Shown here piece by piece: positions 49,411 to 58,201 of a stretch of 64,000 nt of DNA; the first letter of the stretch is position 1, and every line of letters starts with the position of its first letter. The position numbers were made by a program, and so were the translations under genes. Source of the stretch: Halalkalicoccus paucihalophilus (GTDB lineage: Archaea > Halobacteriota > Halobacteria > Halobacteriales > Halalkalicoccaceae); assembly GCF_001593955.1 (NCBI RefSeq), contig NZ_LTAZ01000013.1:62001-126000 (forward strand), read 5' to 3'. Under the pieces are notes generated by a model, which worked only from the letters and a program-made list of their open reading frames with translations, was not told where the DNA came from and made no database searches.

Positions 49411-51336
49411 TTACTGAGGGAGCGTGGCCTCCATACAGGTGTAGCCATCCGGCTCGCCACATGCCGGCTCGGGTGGTAACGGTGAGGTTCGGTTCCCTCG
49501 TTTCGATCCCCATTCGAGCATCGGCAAGAGGACGCTTGAAGGCGTATCCCCACCATAGGACAGGATATTCTCACTGCCGCTATCAAGTGGATCATACTCC
49601 CAATAACGGGCCGGGTCCGGACCTTCTTCCTGAGGTGGAGCATGGATATTGACCAGTAGCCGATGACCCGGGTAGACGATATGGCCCAGTGGGAAAACTT
49701 CGATATCATAGCGATAGCGCTCTCCAGAGATGATTGGTGTTGGATCGACCATCGTATGATATGGGCGAATGATCTCCCCCGCTTCGTTCCGGAGTGTCTT
49801 TGCCTCATTGAGTTCGCGATGACTTGCGCGCAACATCCCTCGCTGGAGATACGTTACTGCTTCATCTCCCGGCTCGACATCGGCCAGTGAGACATACATC
49901 TCAGTATTCTCTGCCGATGACTGCAAATAGAGGGTTGCAGTAATCGGGCCAGCGATTACACGTGGCTTCTCGAATGGGGCTGACCAGTAACTGAGGAGTG
50001 TTTTATCGGTCAGATCATCGATGTACCAGTAGTCCGGACTCGAACTCGTGTACGTTTCCTTTCCTGCAGTTGTCGGTCGTTCGGTCGTCAACTCGTGGTT
50101 GCCACCGATGTAATAGCGCGTCCAGTCCGTGTTTGATGCTGGGAAGCCATCAAGACTCATCGTGCCGTGACTGTCCTTGGTATCCATACCGAAATCCAAC
50201 CGAACAGGCGCTTCCTGCATGATACCGGTATTTTCCCCGCGAAGCCAGTAGTCGAACCAACGCCGACCATCCCGATCGCGGCCGAGTGCCCGCCACGCAG
50301 TGCCGTGAACTCCGTTCGTTGCCCGCAAGAGCTTGGGTGACTCACGGAGCTCGGGGCTTGGTGGGCGTCGGCCCGGGAAATCTCCAGGATGAATCGGATC
50401 CGGATCGAGAGCGTTGTACACTGCGGGACCGCCGCGTTGACCGACTTGGCCATCCTGCCAGCCGACGCTAATGTAGGTCGGTACTTCGATCTGCTTTGCC
50501 ATCTCAATGAAATTGATTCGTCGATAGCCATCGTTCTCCGTTCGCTTCCGATACCAGGTAGGATGTTGATCGATGATCGTCTGTGGATCACGGTTCGCCC
50601 GATGCTGTCTGCAGAACGGATCCTCCTGTTCTGGGATGATATCTTGTGACTCCTCATCCCACCACAGTGTTGGGAGGTTATTGAGCCAGTTGTCGAACGC
50701 GAGATTGTCGACGCCGCCGGGGAACGTGCGGCCTCGGAGTAGATCACCCATGATCACGTTCGCAGAGACACACGCTAACGACGGTGGCTGGGTGGATGCG
50801 ACCCGAATAGACGTCATTCCTGAATACGAGAGTCCGAACAATCCGATCCGATCGAGCGACCACGGACGAGCCGCAAGCCACTCGATAATCTCGTGACCAT
50901 CCAATCCGTGACTCCGTTTATCATAAACTTCACCGAAATCTGATGCATCGCCAGCTGAGCACGCCGTTGCTCGAACACTCGATTGTACGTGGACATATTC
51001 GTCACCGAGATCCGGTGATGGGATCGCGCTGTACACGCCAACGCTCGTCGCGATGAGTGTGTCGTCCGGCATCCGAATATAGTGGGTCGGGCCGTTGGCT
51101 GCGAAACTCGCGCCCATATACCCATCGTGTGTGTACACGACAGGTCGATCGGTACCGGTTGGCGGGTCCCAATCGTGGCGGACGTATCCCCATTCTTTTT
51201 TCGCGAACGTGTCGTCGTAGTCGATGTCTCCATCCGCTTGCGAATAGAGTCGCTCTTTGGTAGCGCCTACACAACCGCTACTTGCGATCCCAGCAGTCCC
51301 GATGACGATTGATTTGAGAAGCTGTCTACGTCTCAT
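49411..51336 (-). CDS. CocE/NonD family hydrolase, Tat lipoprotein
   Basis: 641 residues. Start chosen at 51336 because MRRRQLLKSIVIGTAGIASS followed by GC is a Tat signal with lipobox (ASSGC). Alpha/beta hydrolase with nucleophile elbow IGLFGLSYSGMTS, Asp in SVGWQDGQVGQ and His in TNGVHGTAW, then the C-terminal jelly-roll domain (PITATLYLQSSAENTEMYVS; HRLLVNIHAPP) typical of CocE and X-Pro dipeptidyl peptidases. Likely a membrane-anchored extracellular esterase or peptidase; substrate unknown. Confidence 0.88.
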   Translation of the reverse strand: MRRRQLLKSIVIGTAGIASSGCVGATKERLYSQADGDIDYDDTFAKKEWGYVRHDWDPPTGTDRPVVYTHDGYMGASFAANGPTHYIRMPDDTLIATSVGVYSAIPSPDLGDEYVHVQSSVRATACSAGDASDFGEVYDKRSHGLDGHEIIEWLAARPWSLDRIGLFGLSYSGMTSIRVASTQPPSLACVSANVIMGDLLRGRTFPGGVDNLAFDNWLNNLPTLWWDEESQDIIPEQEDPFCRQHRANRDPQTIIDQHPTWYRKRTENDGYRRINFIEMAKQIEVPTYISVGWQDGQVGQRGGPAVYNALDPDPIHPGDFPGRRPPSPELRESPKLLRATNGVHGTAWRALGRDRDGRRWFDYWLRGENTGIMQEAPVRLDFGMDTKDSHGTMSLDGFPASNTDWTRYYIGGNHELTTERPTTAGKETYTSSSPDYWYIDDLTDKTLLSYWSAPFEKPRVIAGPITATLYLQSSAENTEMYVSLADVEPGDEAVTYLQRGMLRASHRELNEAKTLRNEAGEIIRPYHTMVDPTPIISGERYRYDIEVFPLGHIVYPGHRLLVNIHAPPQEEGPDPARYWEYDPLDSGSENILSYGGDTPSSVLLPMLEWGSKRGNRTSPLPPEPACGEPDGYTCMEATLPQ

Positions 51337-51853
51337 GAGACCAATACCCACGTTAAGACATAAGTATTTTATTATATTGTATAATAATATAATTTTAGAT
51401 AGCATGAATTTATCTGATTGCGGGCGGGTACGGTTCTCACCCCAATGAGTGGCCGAAAGCACGAGTAAGGAACGGGTATGCCCGCTGTTGTCGTCTGAAA
51501 CCGCGACATTCTACTACATCGGGACGGTGGGTGACGTTTCAGCCGATATACTGAGAAGTATCTCGAGCAACGGAACACGTTTAGCGGAGTATGCAGCCTT
51601 CATTCTCGAGATCAAACCTTGAAGCACTCTGTCGACATCGTTTGTAGAAGGCAATCTCTCAGGGCATATTGAAACTCAGGTGAGTAGAGCCACCTAAGTT
51701 GGCTTTCATGAGTTGGAAGAAAGCCATATAGACAAATTCACTCAGGGTAGTTGAATTTAACGATCGAATCGAGCATAACTATCTTTAAACAGCGAGAGAA
51801 TCCCGCCCTTTAGGGCGGACGTGAATCGCGTACGGTCCGTTACACAGCCGCCG
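51337..51853. other. Intergenic with transposon-end hairpin
   Basis: No gene. GAATCCCGCCCTTTAGGGCGG at about 51794-51814 is a hairpin of the tnpB-end type. Confidence 0.4.
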
Positions 51854-51979
51854 TTAATCGGCTGAACTGGATTCCATACGTTCGTCAATACACTCTCTAA
51901 CGAGACTTGATAGGTTGATATGGTTCTCACGGATCCATTCGTCCTGTTCTTCTCGGATTGTGACGTTTCGTCGGTCCAC
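51854..51979 (-). CDS. Short ribbon-helix-helix protein
   Basis: 41 residues from a GTG: VDRRNVTIREEQDEWIRENH then INLSSLVRECIDERMESSSA. One basic strand followed by two helices is the RHH DNA-binding fold. It lies 54 bases from, and divergent to, a tnpB remnant; small RHH genes of this kind often sit next to haloarchaeal tnpB elements, so it may be part of that element. Confidence 0.55.
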   Translation of the reverse strand: MDRRNVTIREEQDEWIRENHINLSSLVRECIDERMESSSAD

Positions 51980-52032
51980 AATCCTACTATGGGATAGGTA
52001 CAGTTCCGTGTGTATGGTGTGTAGCGTGTAGT

Positions 52033-52340
52033 ATGGCAAAGATGGTGACGAAGACGCTTGAAGCCACCCTCGCCTCACCGACGCAGGGGAAAGGAGTTTC
52101 GCCTTCGTCATCTTCTCGCCACCTACCGCGAGGCGTTAGACGATGCGTTCGATTCGGGGGCGGATACGATGGTGGCGTCAGCGACGTAGTGACGCCGTTT
52201 GACCTTCCGTATCAAGCGAAGGCGCCCCTCTGTAGTTACGTTCCGAAGCTACGGAAAACGTACAACGCCGCAAGATAGACGATGAACACCCGTTCGGAAA
52301 GGAGGGGATACAGCGTTCACGAGACGCTTCGCGTCTCGTT
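52033..52340 (+). pseudogene. TnpB N-terminal fragment, multiply frameshifted
   Basis: MAKMVTKTLEATLASPTQGK, then in other frames RLRHLLATYREALDDAFDSG, VVTPFDLPYQAKAP and YVPKLRKTYNA. This is the N-terminal domain of the second TnpB subfamily common in haloarchaea. At least three frame changes and two stops, then the similarity ends. Confidence 0.65.
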
Positions 52341-52468
52341 AGCTAACCAGTACGTTCCGCGTTCTGATAACGCCGTTATCGTCTGTCTTGCTTGGAACAA
52401 TGACTAGCAAAGTACAGACAATTAGAATCGGGTAATTTATAACTGGAAGTGACGATAACGATTCGCAT

Positions 52469-52617
52469 GGGTGTATAGTTCAGACTGGAAGAACACCTAC
52501 TTAGTAACCTTCCGTTGAAATGATGGTGAGGGGTGATACGCGCGACATCTCCTGATTTCATACGAGAGACGAGGTGACTAAGATAGGAGGCCCGGGGTTC
52601 AAGTCCTCGTGCACCCA
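52469..52617 (+). tRNA. tRNA-like sequence with 75-base insertion (possible pseudo-tRNA)
   Basis: Acceptor GGGTGTA (52469-52475) pairs with TGCACCC (52610-52616) plus discriminator A. D arm GTTC-AGACTGGAA-GAAC keeps A14, GG and A21; the T arm CGGGG-TTCAAGT-CCTCG has the invariant TTC and closing G-C pair. The anticodon stem CCTAC/ATAGG has one mismatch, and the would-be loop TTAGTA is interrupted after position 37 by 75 bases (52507-52581), the usual archaeal intron site. The anticodon would be AGT, not expected in archaea, so a decayed tRNA or integration-site relic is more likely than a working gene. Confidence 0.45.
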
Positions 52618-52699
52618 TTGCAGTTACAATCCAGAGAAAGCAGTAGAACAGTTGCTCCGCGGCCGATTCGTGAGGACGATGAATACTGTCGACTATTAG

Positions 52700-53260
52700 T
52701 TACTGGAACAGCATTGGTTGGTATGTCAACTACCCAGCCCTGAACGCCTTCGGCGTCATCAGAACGCGGGGCGTTCTGATTGGCTAACAAGACGCTTCGC
52801 GTCTCATGAACGTTCTGCGGACAGGGCTTGCGTGGTTTCGGCCGAGAGTTGTGGTCCCGGACCGACTTGTTTGCCGGTGCGGTCGGTCGGCAGAGGCAAT
52901 GTAATTGGACGTGACCTCGGCGACTTCGCGGCACGTCAAGCGTGCTCGGAGTGGTCGCGTCCCCAGAATGCGTTGCATTCTGGTGTGCGAACGAGACGCG
53001 AAGCGTCTCGTCAACGTCGTCGGTCCGTCCTTCGGGGTCGGTTGACTGCGGCCCGTCCCAAGCGAGGAATCAAACCGTCCCCGCACCGCAATATTGGTTC
53101 GGCACCCATTGCTGGGCTGTCTGAAGCCCGCCACAGGACTACATACGACGACGGGGCGGGCGATACTACCTGTTTCGCCCAGCTTCGCCACGTGATTCCT
53201 CCCCTCCCTACTCGCGGCTTCGCCGCTCGTTGAGGACGGGGATTCCTCGCTACCGCCTGT
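52700..53260. mobile_element. Degraded tnpB-type element remnant 3
   Basis: GC-rich, no intact frame, full of short hairpins (GACGCTTCGCGTC type), ending at 53202-53250 in CTCCCTACTCGCGGCTTCGC and GGGGATTCCTCGC as in 19768-20272. Confidence 0.45.
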
Positions 53261-53452
53261 TGAAATTCGTCAGCGGTGACAGTGAGAAGAGCTACTCTTC
53301 ATCTTGGATTTCACGGAGCCAATGCGAAACGAGCTTCTCAGCAAATCGCACGGCTGCACGAGGGTTTCAACAGAGCCTGTGAGAGGGAATTGGAGGGACC
53401 AACGGCTACTGAGCCACTGTGCAAAAAGCGGTTACGAGTAGTTGCGGGTTTG

Positions 53453-53809
53453 TTAGCTGATGAGTGTCTGAAGGTCCCCAGCACGCTCTTCATCAGTGAC
53501 GAGCTTCGAAAACTGCCAGTTGAGCTCGCCCAGAAGGAGCTCATATCCCTTGTCAGTGAGCTCGTATTGGTTGGTGCGCTTGTCGAGTTTACTTTTTTCA
53601 ACGAAGCCTTCCGAGACGAGCTCATCGAGATTCGGGTAGAGTCGCCCGTGATTGACCTCGTTGTTGTAGTACGCCTCAAGCTCAGCCTTGATCGCCAATC
53701 CGTACAGGGGTTCCTTTGCGAGGATCGTAAGGATGTTTCGCTGGAAGGCGGTCAACTCGGATGCGGTGTGCTGTTCGGTGCCCTGGTGAACTGCTTGTGC
53801 CTCTGACAT
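53453..53809 (-). CDS. PadR family regulator, paralogue 4
   Basis: 118 residues with an N-terminal extension: HTASELTAFQRNILTILAKE, YGLAIKAELEAYYNNEVNHG, RLYPNLDELVSEGFVEKSKL, RTNQYELTDKGYELLLGELN. Typical haloarchaeal PadR wHTH, more distant from the three ACTAGT-linked copies, and without that box upstream. Confidence 0.87.
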   Translation of the reverse strand: MSEAQAVHQGTEQHTASELTAFQRNILTILAKEPLYGLAIKAELEAYYNNEVNHGRLYPNLDELVSEGFVEKSKLDKRTNQYELTDKGYELLLGELNWQFSKLVTDEERAGDLQTLIS

Positions 53810-54105
53810 CCCTTGTCTCTACGACATGCACTCTGTTAAATCTGTGGATAATTATATCAGAATGACAAATGATGGTAGATGGGTAAATTGATGATTCAGA
53901 GACAATATTCCCCGGTAATCAGAGATACTCTGTCAGTCACATCGGTGGTAAACGGTGTTCTGTCTGTATAACTGTAGCCGATCTAGCTATATCTGTTAGG
54001 TTTTATATACCCTATCCGAATGTATTCTCTTTAACTGTTAATGATAGAGATATTAATAGAACAACGACACAGTGGTTTTAACCGAGAAGCTGGTAATGGA
54101 GACTG

Positions 54106-54639
54106 ATGTCAGCCATAGAACTCACACCAAACCAGAAAACCATTCTCACGGCGCTCGTAAACCTACACCGAGACGCAGAACACGCCGTGAAAGGGGAAAC
54201 GATCGCCGAGGAGGTCGACCGAAACCCAGGAACGATCCGCAATCAGATGCAGAGTCTCAAAGCCCTCCAGTTAGCCGAAGGCGTCCCCGGTCCAAAAGGC
54301 GGGTACAAACCAACGGTCACCGCCTTTGAGGCGCTGGATATCGATCAACTGGATGAACCGGCAGCAGTTCCGCTCACGCACAACGGCGAGTCCGTCGACG
54401 AGGCCAATATCCAGGAAATCGATCTCTCAAGTGTTCACCACCCCGAGCAGTGTCGCGCGGAAATCCATATTCAGGGATCCATCCGCGAGTATAAAGAAGG
54501 TGACCGCATGACCGTCGGTCCAACACCAGTCGCGAAACTCGCGATCGAGGGATTAGTCGATGGAGTCGACGAGACGAGCAACATTCTCGTCTTGCAGATC
54601 GATCAAATCGAAGCACCCAGTACTGAACCAACTCACTAA
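54106..54639 (+). CDS. HTH regulator with C-terminal beta domain
   Basis: 177 residues. IELTPNQKTILTALVNLHRD, VKGETIAEEVDRNPGTIRNQ and MQSLKALQLAEGVPGPKGGY form a winged helix whose KGGY wing resembles Rrf2 proteins. The C-terminal part (CRAEIHIQGSIREYKEGDRM, TVGPTPVAKLAIEGLVDGVD) is a beta-barrel-like effector domain. A conserved haloarchaeal regulator whose ligand is unknown. ATG at 54106. Confidence 0.8.
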   Translation: MSAIELTPNQKTILTALVNLHRDAEHAVKGETIAEEVDRNPGTIRNQMQSLKALQLAEGVPGPKGGYKPTVTAFEALDIDQLDEPAAVPLTHNGESVDEANIQEIDLSSVHHPEQCRAEIHIQGSIREYKEGDRMTVGPTPVAKLAIEGLVDGVDETSNILVLQIDQIEAPSTEPTH

Positions 54640-55352
54640 CTGCTTTGTGGGCCGCCGACACCGGTGTCTCCAATCGTCATCTGGAGATCGTGCTGATCAG
54701 TGCGTAACCAGAATGAAGAATGGGACCCATCACTCCAACCGTGGTACTATCAAGAGTACATCCATGACAGACCAGCGGTTAACTAACTAAGACCTTATCA
54801 ACGAGAAAGAACGCAGGGACCATCCCTTTCCCATGGAGTGCCTCTGACAATGGGTGACGGCACTGAAAAATACAGCAGTCACCTACTTGTCTCTTTTGTC
54901 TGAGTGACATATGTAAGTCAGCCATGCGTCTGACGTGTAGATGACGAACGACTGACGCGGGGACTACCCCTGTGTGCACCCCTCAGTTAATTTATTCATC
55001 CGACTATTGTTAACTAGTATTACATAACAGTTAAATAACAATAGTACGTATCTACAGGAGAGAGCGACCCTGTCAGAGGCACCCTATCATAGGAACCGTC
55101 ATCGCTCTCACCACTGGCCTGTCAAACCGCATTACTAGAGTTCTATATAAAAAACCCGCGAACCTATTTAAACGACCCTGACTAGTCATCCTGATCGCAG
55201 CCGCGAATCCCAATAAACCCTCCTCACGTCAGGGTCCCTCTTTTTAGATCCCTCTCGTAAGAACGTGACACATAGGTATGAGTAGCATAATTCATGAATT
55301 ATCTAACTAATAAATTACTTGTGACGATTAGAAGGAAGTGGTAGATGAGACG
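54640..55352. other. Gene-free stretch with structured repeats
   Basis: Holds one GTCAGAGGCA motif on the minus strand (54848-54839, inside a CCCAT/ATGGG stem) and the stem-loop at 55060-55109; AT-rich around 55000-55050 and 55290-55320. Confidence 0.5.
55060..55109 (+). repeat. GTCAGAGGCA stem-loop, copy D
   Basis: GAGAGCGA (55060-55067) pairs perfectly with TCGCTCTC (55102-55109); loop is CCCT, GTCAGAGGCA (55072-55081) and 20 bases. Confidence 0.65.
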
Positions 55353-56006
55353 ATGAGTGTTCTCGTTGAAGTGGAGGTCGGCGCAGATGAATTCGAATTG
55401 GGACGCGTATTTGCAGGACTTGAGTCGGGGGCACGTATCGAGCTTGAGTCCCTTGTTCCACTGCCGGGAGCGATGACTCCACTCGTTTGGATTGAAAGTG
55501 GTACCCATGATTCGCTTGAAAGCAGGATTGGTGATCACCCAACAGTGACAGCAGTCGAGCGACTGGAACGATTGAGTGAGCGGTCACTCTACGCAATCGA
55601 GTGGGCACTCGACTATGATCATCTGTTCCGGTATTTTCGCGATAACGCCGTTCATCTTCTCTCTGTAACTGGATCACCAGAAACATGGCAATTCACAGTA
55701 CGGTTTCAAACCCACCATGCACTCTCCACGTTTGATGATTATTGTGAGAACAGTCGAATCTCGATTGAGGTTCTGCGCGTCTATAACCACCCAGAGCAGC
55801 AACCCGACCAGGCTTTCGGAATTACACAACCCCAACAAGAAGCGCTCATGTTAGCCGTTCGTGAGGGGTACTATGATATTCCCCGCCAGTGTGATACGAA
55901 GGGGTTGGCTGAGCAACTGGGGATTTCCGATCAGGCGGTGTCGGAACGATTACGCCGAGCGATTGCAACGCTTACCCGAAATGCACTCATGGGTGAGCAG
56001 CTATGA
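55353..56006 (+). CDS. HTH_10 (Bat-like) transcription regulator
   Basis: 217 residues. N-terminal ~150-residue beta/alpha sensor-like domain as in bacterioopsin-activator proteins (SVLVEVEVGADEFELGRVFA; AIEWALDYDHLFRYFRDNAV), then the HTH_10 domain FGITQPQQEALMLAVREGYY, DIPRQCDTKGLAEQLGISDQ, AVSERLRRAIATLTRN. The full counterpart of the fragment at 29545. GTCAGAGGCA stem-loops lie on both sides. ATG 55353 is preferred to GTG/ATG at 55338. Confidence 0.87.
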   Translation: MSVLVEVEVGADEFELGRVFAGLESGARIELESLVPLPGAMTPLVWIESGTHDSLESRIGDHPTVTAVERLERLSERSLYAIEWALDYDHLFRYFRDNAVHLLSVTGSPETWQFTVRFQTHHALSTFDDYCENSRISIEVLRVYNHPEQQPDQAFGITQPQQEALMLAVREGYYDIPRQCDTKGLAEQLGISDQAVSERLRRAIATLTRNALMGEQL

Positions 56007-56466
56007 GTGAATGTATCCAGTCGAATGAACACGCGAATTAGGCTTGGTGAGGCTAAATCATGGCTCACCAAGTCAACTATTATGCATATAGCGTTGATAA
56101 TTAGAGTCGTCTGCCGCTGAGACAGGCCACTCACCCTGAGGGTGTGCCCACACCTTGCGGGGTGCCTCTGACAATCGGATGGGGCCAGTCGGGCCAACTC
56201 CTGCCCGGAGTGCCTCTGACACATCACGGCCCGGCTGGTCTGACTTTCCTCTCTGTGTTTGGCCATCAGACAGCTGAGTCTGAGAGCGACTTCGATCGAC
56301 AGAGCGATATGAAACATCGGGTTAAAGTGGGCGTCATTACAGGAGAACCACATCTTGTAACCAGGAGTCCACATCTCTCTCGATGCGCAACAGATCCCTG
56401 CTGTAGGCACGGTAGTGATAGAACGGAAGGCTACAGTGAGGCAGCAGCGATTCTTCTGGCTGTCTC
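56007..56466. other. Gene-free stretch with tandem stem-loops
   Basis: No protein recognised; carries the two elements at 56146-56247. Confidence 0.5.
56146..56247 (-). repeat. Tandem GTCAGAGGCA stem-loops, copies E and F
   Basis: On the minus strand, copy F: CCAG-C-CGGGCC pairs with GGCCCG-A-CTGG around GTCAGAGGCA (56220-56211). Copy E follows directly: GCCCCA pairs with TG-T-GGGC (one bulge) around GTCAGAGGCA (56172-56163). Confidence 0.55.
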
Positions 56467-56868
56467 CTAGAGAGCGTCTCGAACGAAATCCGCCGACAGC
56501 TCTTGATACGCCGCATGTTCGGCGTACTCTTCAACGAAGGGCTGCTGGTGATATCGAACACTCTCACTTCGGGAATCGTATTCGATGACATCAAGCCCCT
56601 CAAGTCGGGGAAGCGATTCCTCTATCAAGAGCGATTTGAGCTGGTTACTCTCAACTACTGCTGATTGCTTACTCTCCTGGCTTGCAAGTGTTTGAATTCC
56701 TGTGACTAACTGCTCAACTGAGCTACTGGAGGCAGATGTCGCTAAGAAATAGTAGATGACATAGCGGCATGATCGCGATGCGAGTGTCTTGAAGACAGCC
56801 GTATGAGCGGTTGTCCCGCCAAAGACATCCGTTTCAGCGGGCACAATTGACTCAATGTTGCTACTCAT
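56467..56868 (-). CDS. DUF7344-type HTH protein 2
   Basis: 133 residues. AVFKTLASRSCRYVIYYFLA then VEQLVTGIQTLASQESKQSA, and LPRLEGLDVIEYDSRSESVR with YHQQPFVEEYAEHAAYQEL. Same layout as the protein at 20273, including the shared EEYAEHAA-like ending (EEWVEHAA there). Probable regulator. Confidence 0.75.
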   Translation of the reverse strand: MSSNIESIVPAETDVFGGTTAHTAVFKTLASRSCRYVIYYFLATSASSSSVEQLVTGIQTLASQESKQSAVVESNQLKSLLIEESLPRLEGLDVIEYDSRSESVRYHQQPFVEEYAEHAAYQELSADFVRDAL

Positions 56869-57358
56869 CGTTGCTACTCCGTGTTTGCCGGTGTTCGACT
56901 GATGAATACTGGTTCATTGTGTCAGAGGCAACCCGTTAGGGGCGCCCACCTCTGAGTGGTGATAAACGCAGTGGGTTTCAATCGTATTCCTCGTTCCCCT
57001 TTCCCCCTCAGATGGCAGACGCTGAATCATACCTATACTATCAATAGGTAAAACCAGAAGGGATGGCATACCAACCCACGTATGGCCCTCTCTGCTTGAC
57101 TGTGCGGTGCACCCTCATTGTGACCAAATATGTACCTAGAACGGTACTATGGAGAGGTCATGACCGAACACCGGCTCTCCTCTAATGCCGCACTAGCAAT
57201 ACGGTCGCTATGCGCATTGGTATGTGGATATTGACAGAAATTAGAGGGGGGATTTTATTGATTGCGAGATATTTACACCCGATCTGGTAACTGTGAATAT
57301 TTAACTTTTGACTGGTATGTTCCGAGTACTAGTGAGTCTGGCGTCGAACAGAGTACCT
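56869..57358. other. Intergenic; one GTCAGAGGCA motif and PadR leader
   Basis: GTCAGAGGCA occurs at 56922-56931 without an obvious enclosing stem. Otherwise no gene. Confidence 0.45.
57324..57341 (+). promoter_or_regulatory. PadR leader box, copy 2
   Basis: GAGTACTAGTGAGTCTGG, ending 17 bases before the ATG at 57359. Confidence 0.55.
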
Positions 57359-57646
57359 ATGTACGATTTGACTGGCTTCCAACGCGACGCCCTGTATGTA
57401 ATCGCTGGTGGAGACAAGCTCAATGGCCTCGCAATCAAGGCTGAACTCGAAGAATATTATGGAAAAGAGGTTCATTACGGTCGGCTCTACCCTAGTCTTG
57501 ATACACTCGGGGACAAGGGGCTAGTTGAGAAAGGCGACATTGATCGCCGGACGAACTACTATGAACTGACAGGCCGGGGCCAGCGTGAGATCGAGGCTCG
57601 TCAAGAGTGGGAAGAGCAGTACGTCGCCCTCTCCGCCGGTGAATAG
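57359..57646 (+). CDS. PadR family regulator, paralogue 2
   Basis: 95 residues, about 85% identical by eye to the protein at 35380 (MYDLTGFQRDALYVIAGGDK, LYPSLDTLGDKGLVEKGDID, RRTNYYELTGRGQREIEARQ). The start is placed at 57359, matching the paralogue, rather than at 57308 upstream. Duplicated with ~400 bases of 3' flank. Confidence 0.88.
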   Translation: MYDLTGFQRDALYVIAGGDKLNGLAIKAELEEYYGKEVHYGRLYPSLDTLGDKGLVEKGDIDRRTNYYELTGRGQREIEARQEWEEQYVALSAGE

Positions 57647-57713
57647 CCACTTACTCATTGGATCCGAGAATAAGCGATTCTCGTTCTTCGCTATTCGCTA
57701 TTCGATAAGCAAT

Positions 57714-57758
57714 CCTTGTGCAACATCGACGTCCACGGATGGTAAGCGTTGCACAAGG
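57714..57758. repeat. TTGTGCAAC stem-loop, copy 5
   Basis: CCTTGTGCAAC (57714-57724) and GTTGCACAAGG (57748-57758), 23-base loop, 68 bases after the PadR stop. Confidence 0.85.
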
Positions 57759-57880
57759 CTACCCAATTCTATATACTATCGATAAACACCTATTAATTAA
57801 TATAGTTAAAGTTCTAAGAGTTAGTGCAGCCTGACTGGTTCCCGGCTGCACGCACACCCACCCCTACCCGTTCATGAGAC

Positions 57881-57903
57881 CCTCTCCGACTCGGAGGGAT
57901 TTT
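57881..57903. terminator. CCTCTCCGA hairpin, copy 4
   Basis: CCTCTCCGA pairs with TCGGAGGGA (imperfect at the base), followed by TTTT. Confidence 0.4.
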
Positions 57904-58201
57904 CGACGCACAACCAACAGACAAATCGATTACGAATACCTTGCCAGGATTAGAACCGCAAGACACCGCCGGAGTCGGTGAGTGGTTCCGGCTTCGAATC
58001 GGGCAGTCACTGCTGCTTACTCACATCATCCGAAGGTGTCGCCCTTTCGCCCCGTAACAGCTGATAATTTATAAATAAATGCTATATTACAGAAACATTA
58101 ACAAGGCGTCAGTATGTGGCTGTACCTGTCGCGGACGGCCCCAACCCCTATCCCGACCGCGGCAGCGCCCACATCTGGGTGAAGCGGCTCCCCATTACCT
58201 G

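Larger units (their letters stand above)
57647..58045. repeat. Duplicated segment downstream of PadR 2
   Basis: Copy of 35668-36080, with scattered substitutions; includes the stem-loop at 57714 and the hairpin at 57881. Confidence 0.8.

Noticed and set aside
52469-52617. Functional tRNA-Thr with intron
   Set aside because: AGT anticodon, stem mismatch and lack of a proper bulge-helix-bulge at the junction; kept only as tRNA-like.
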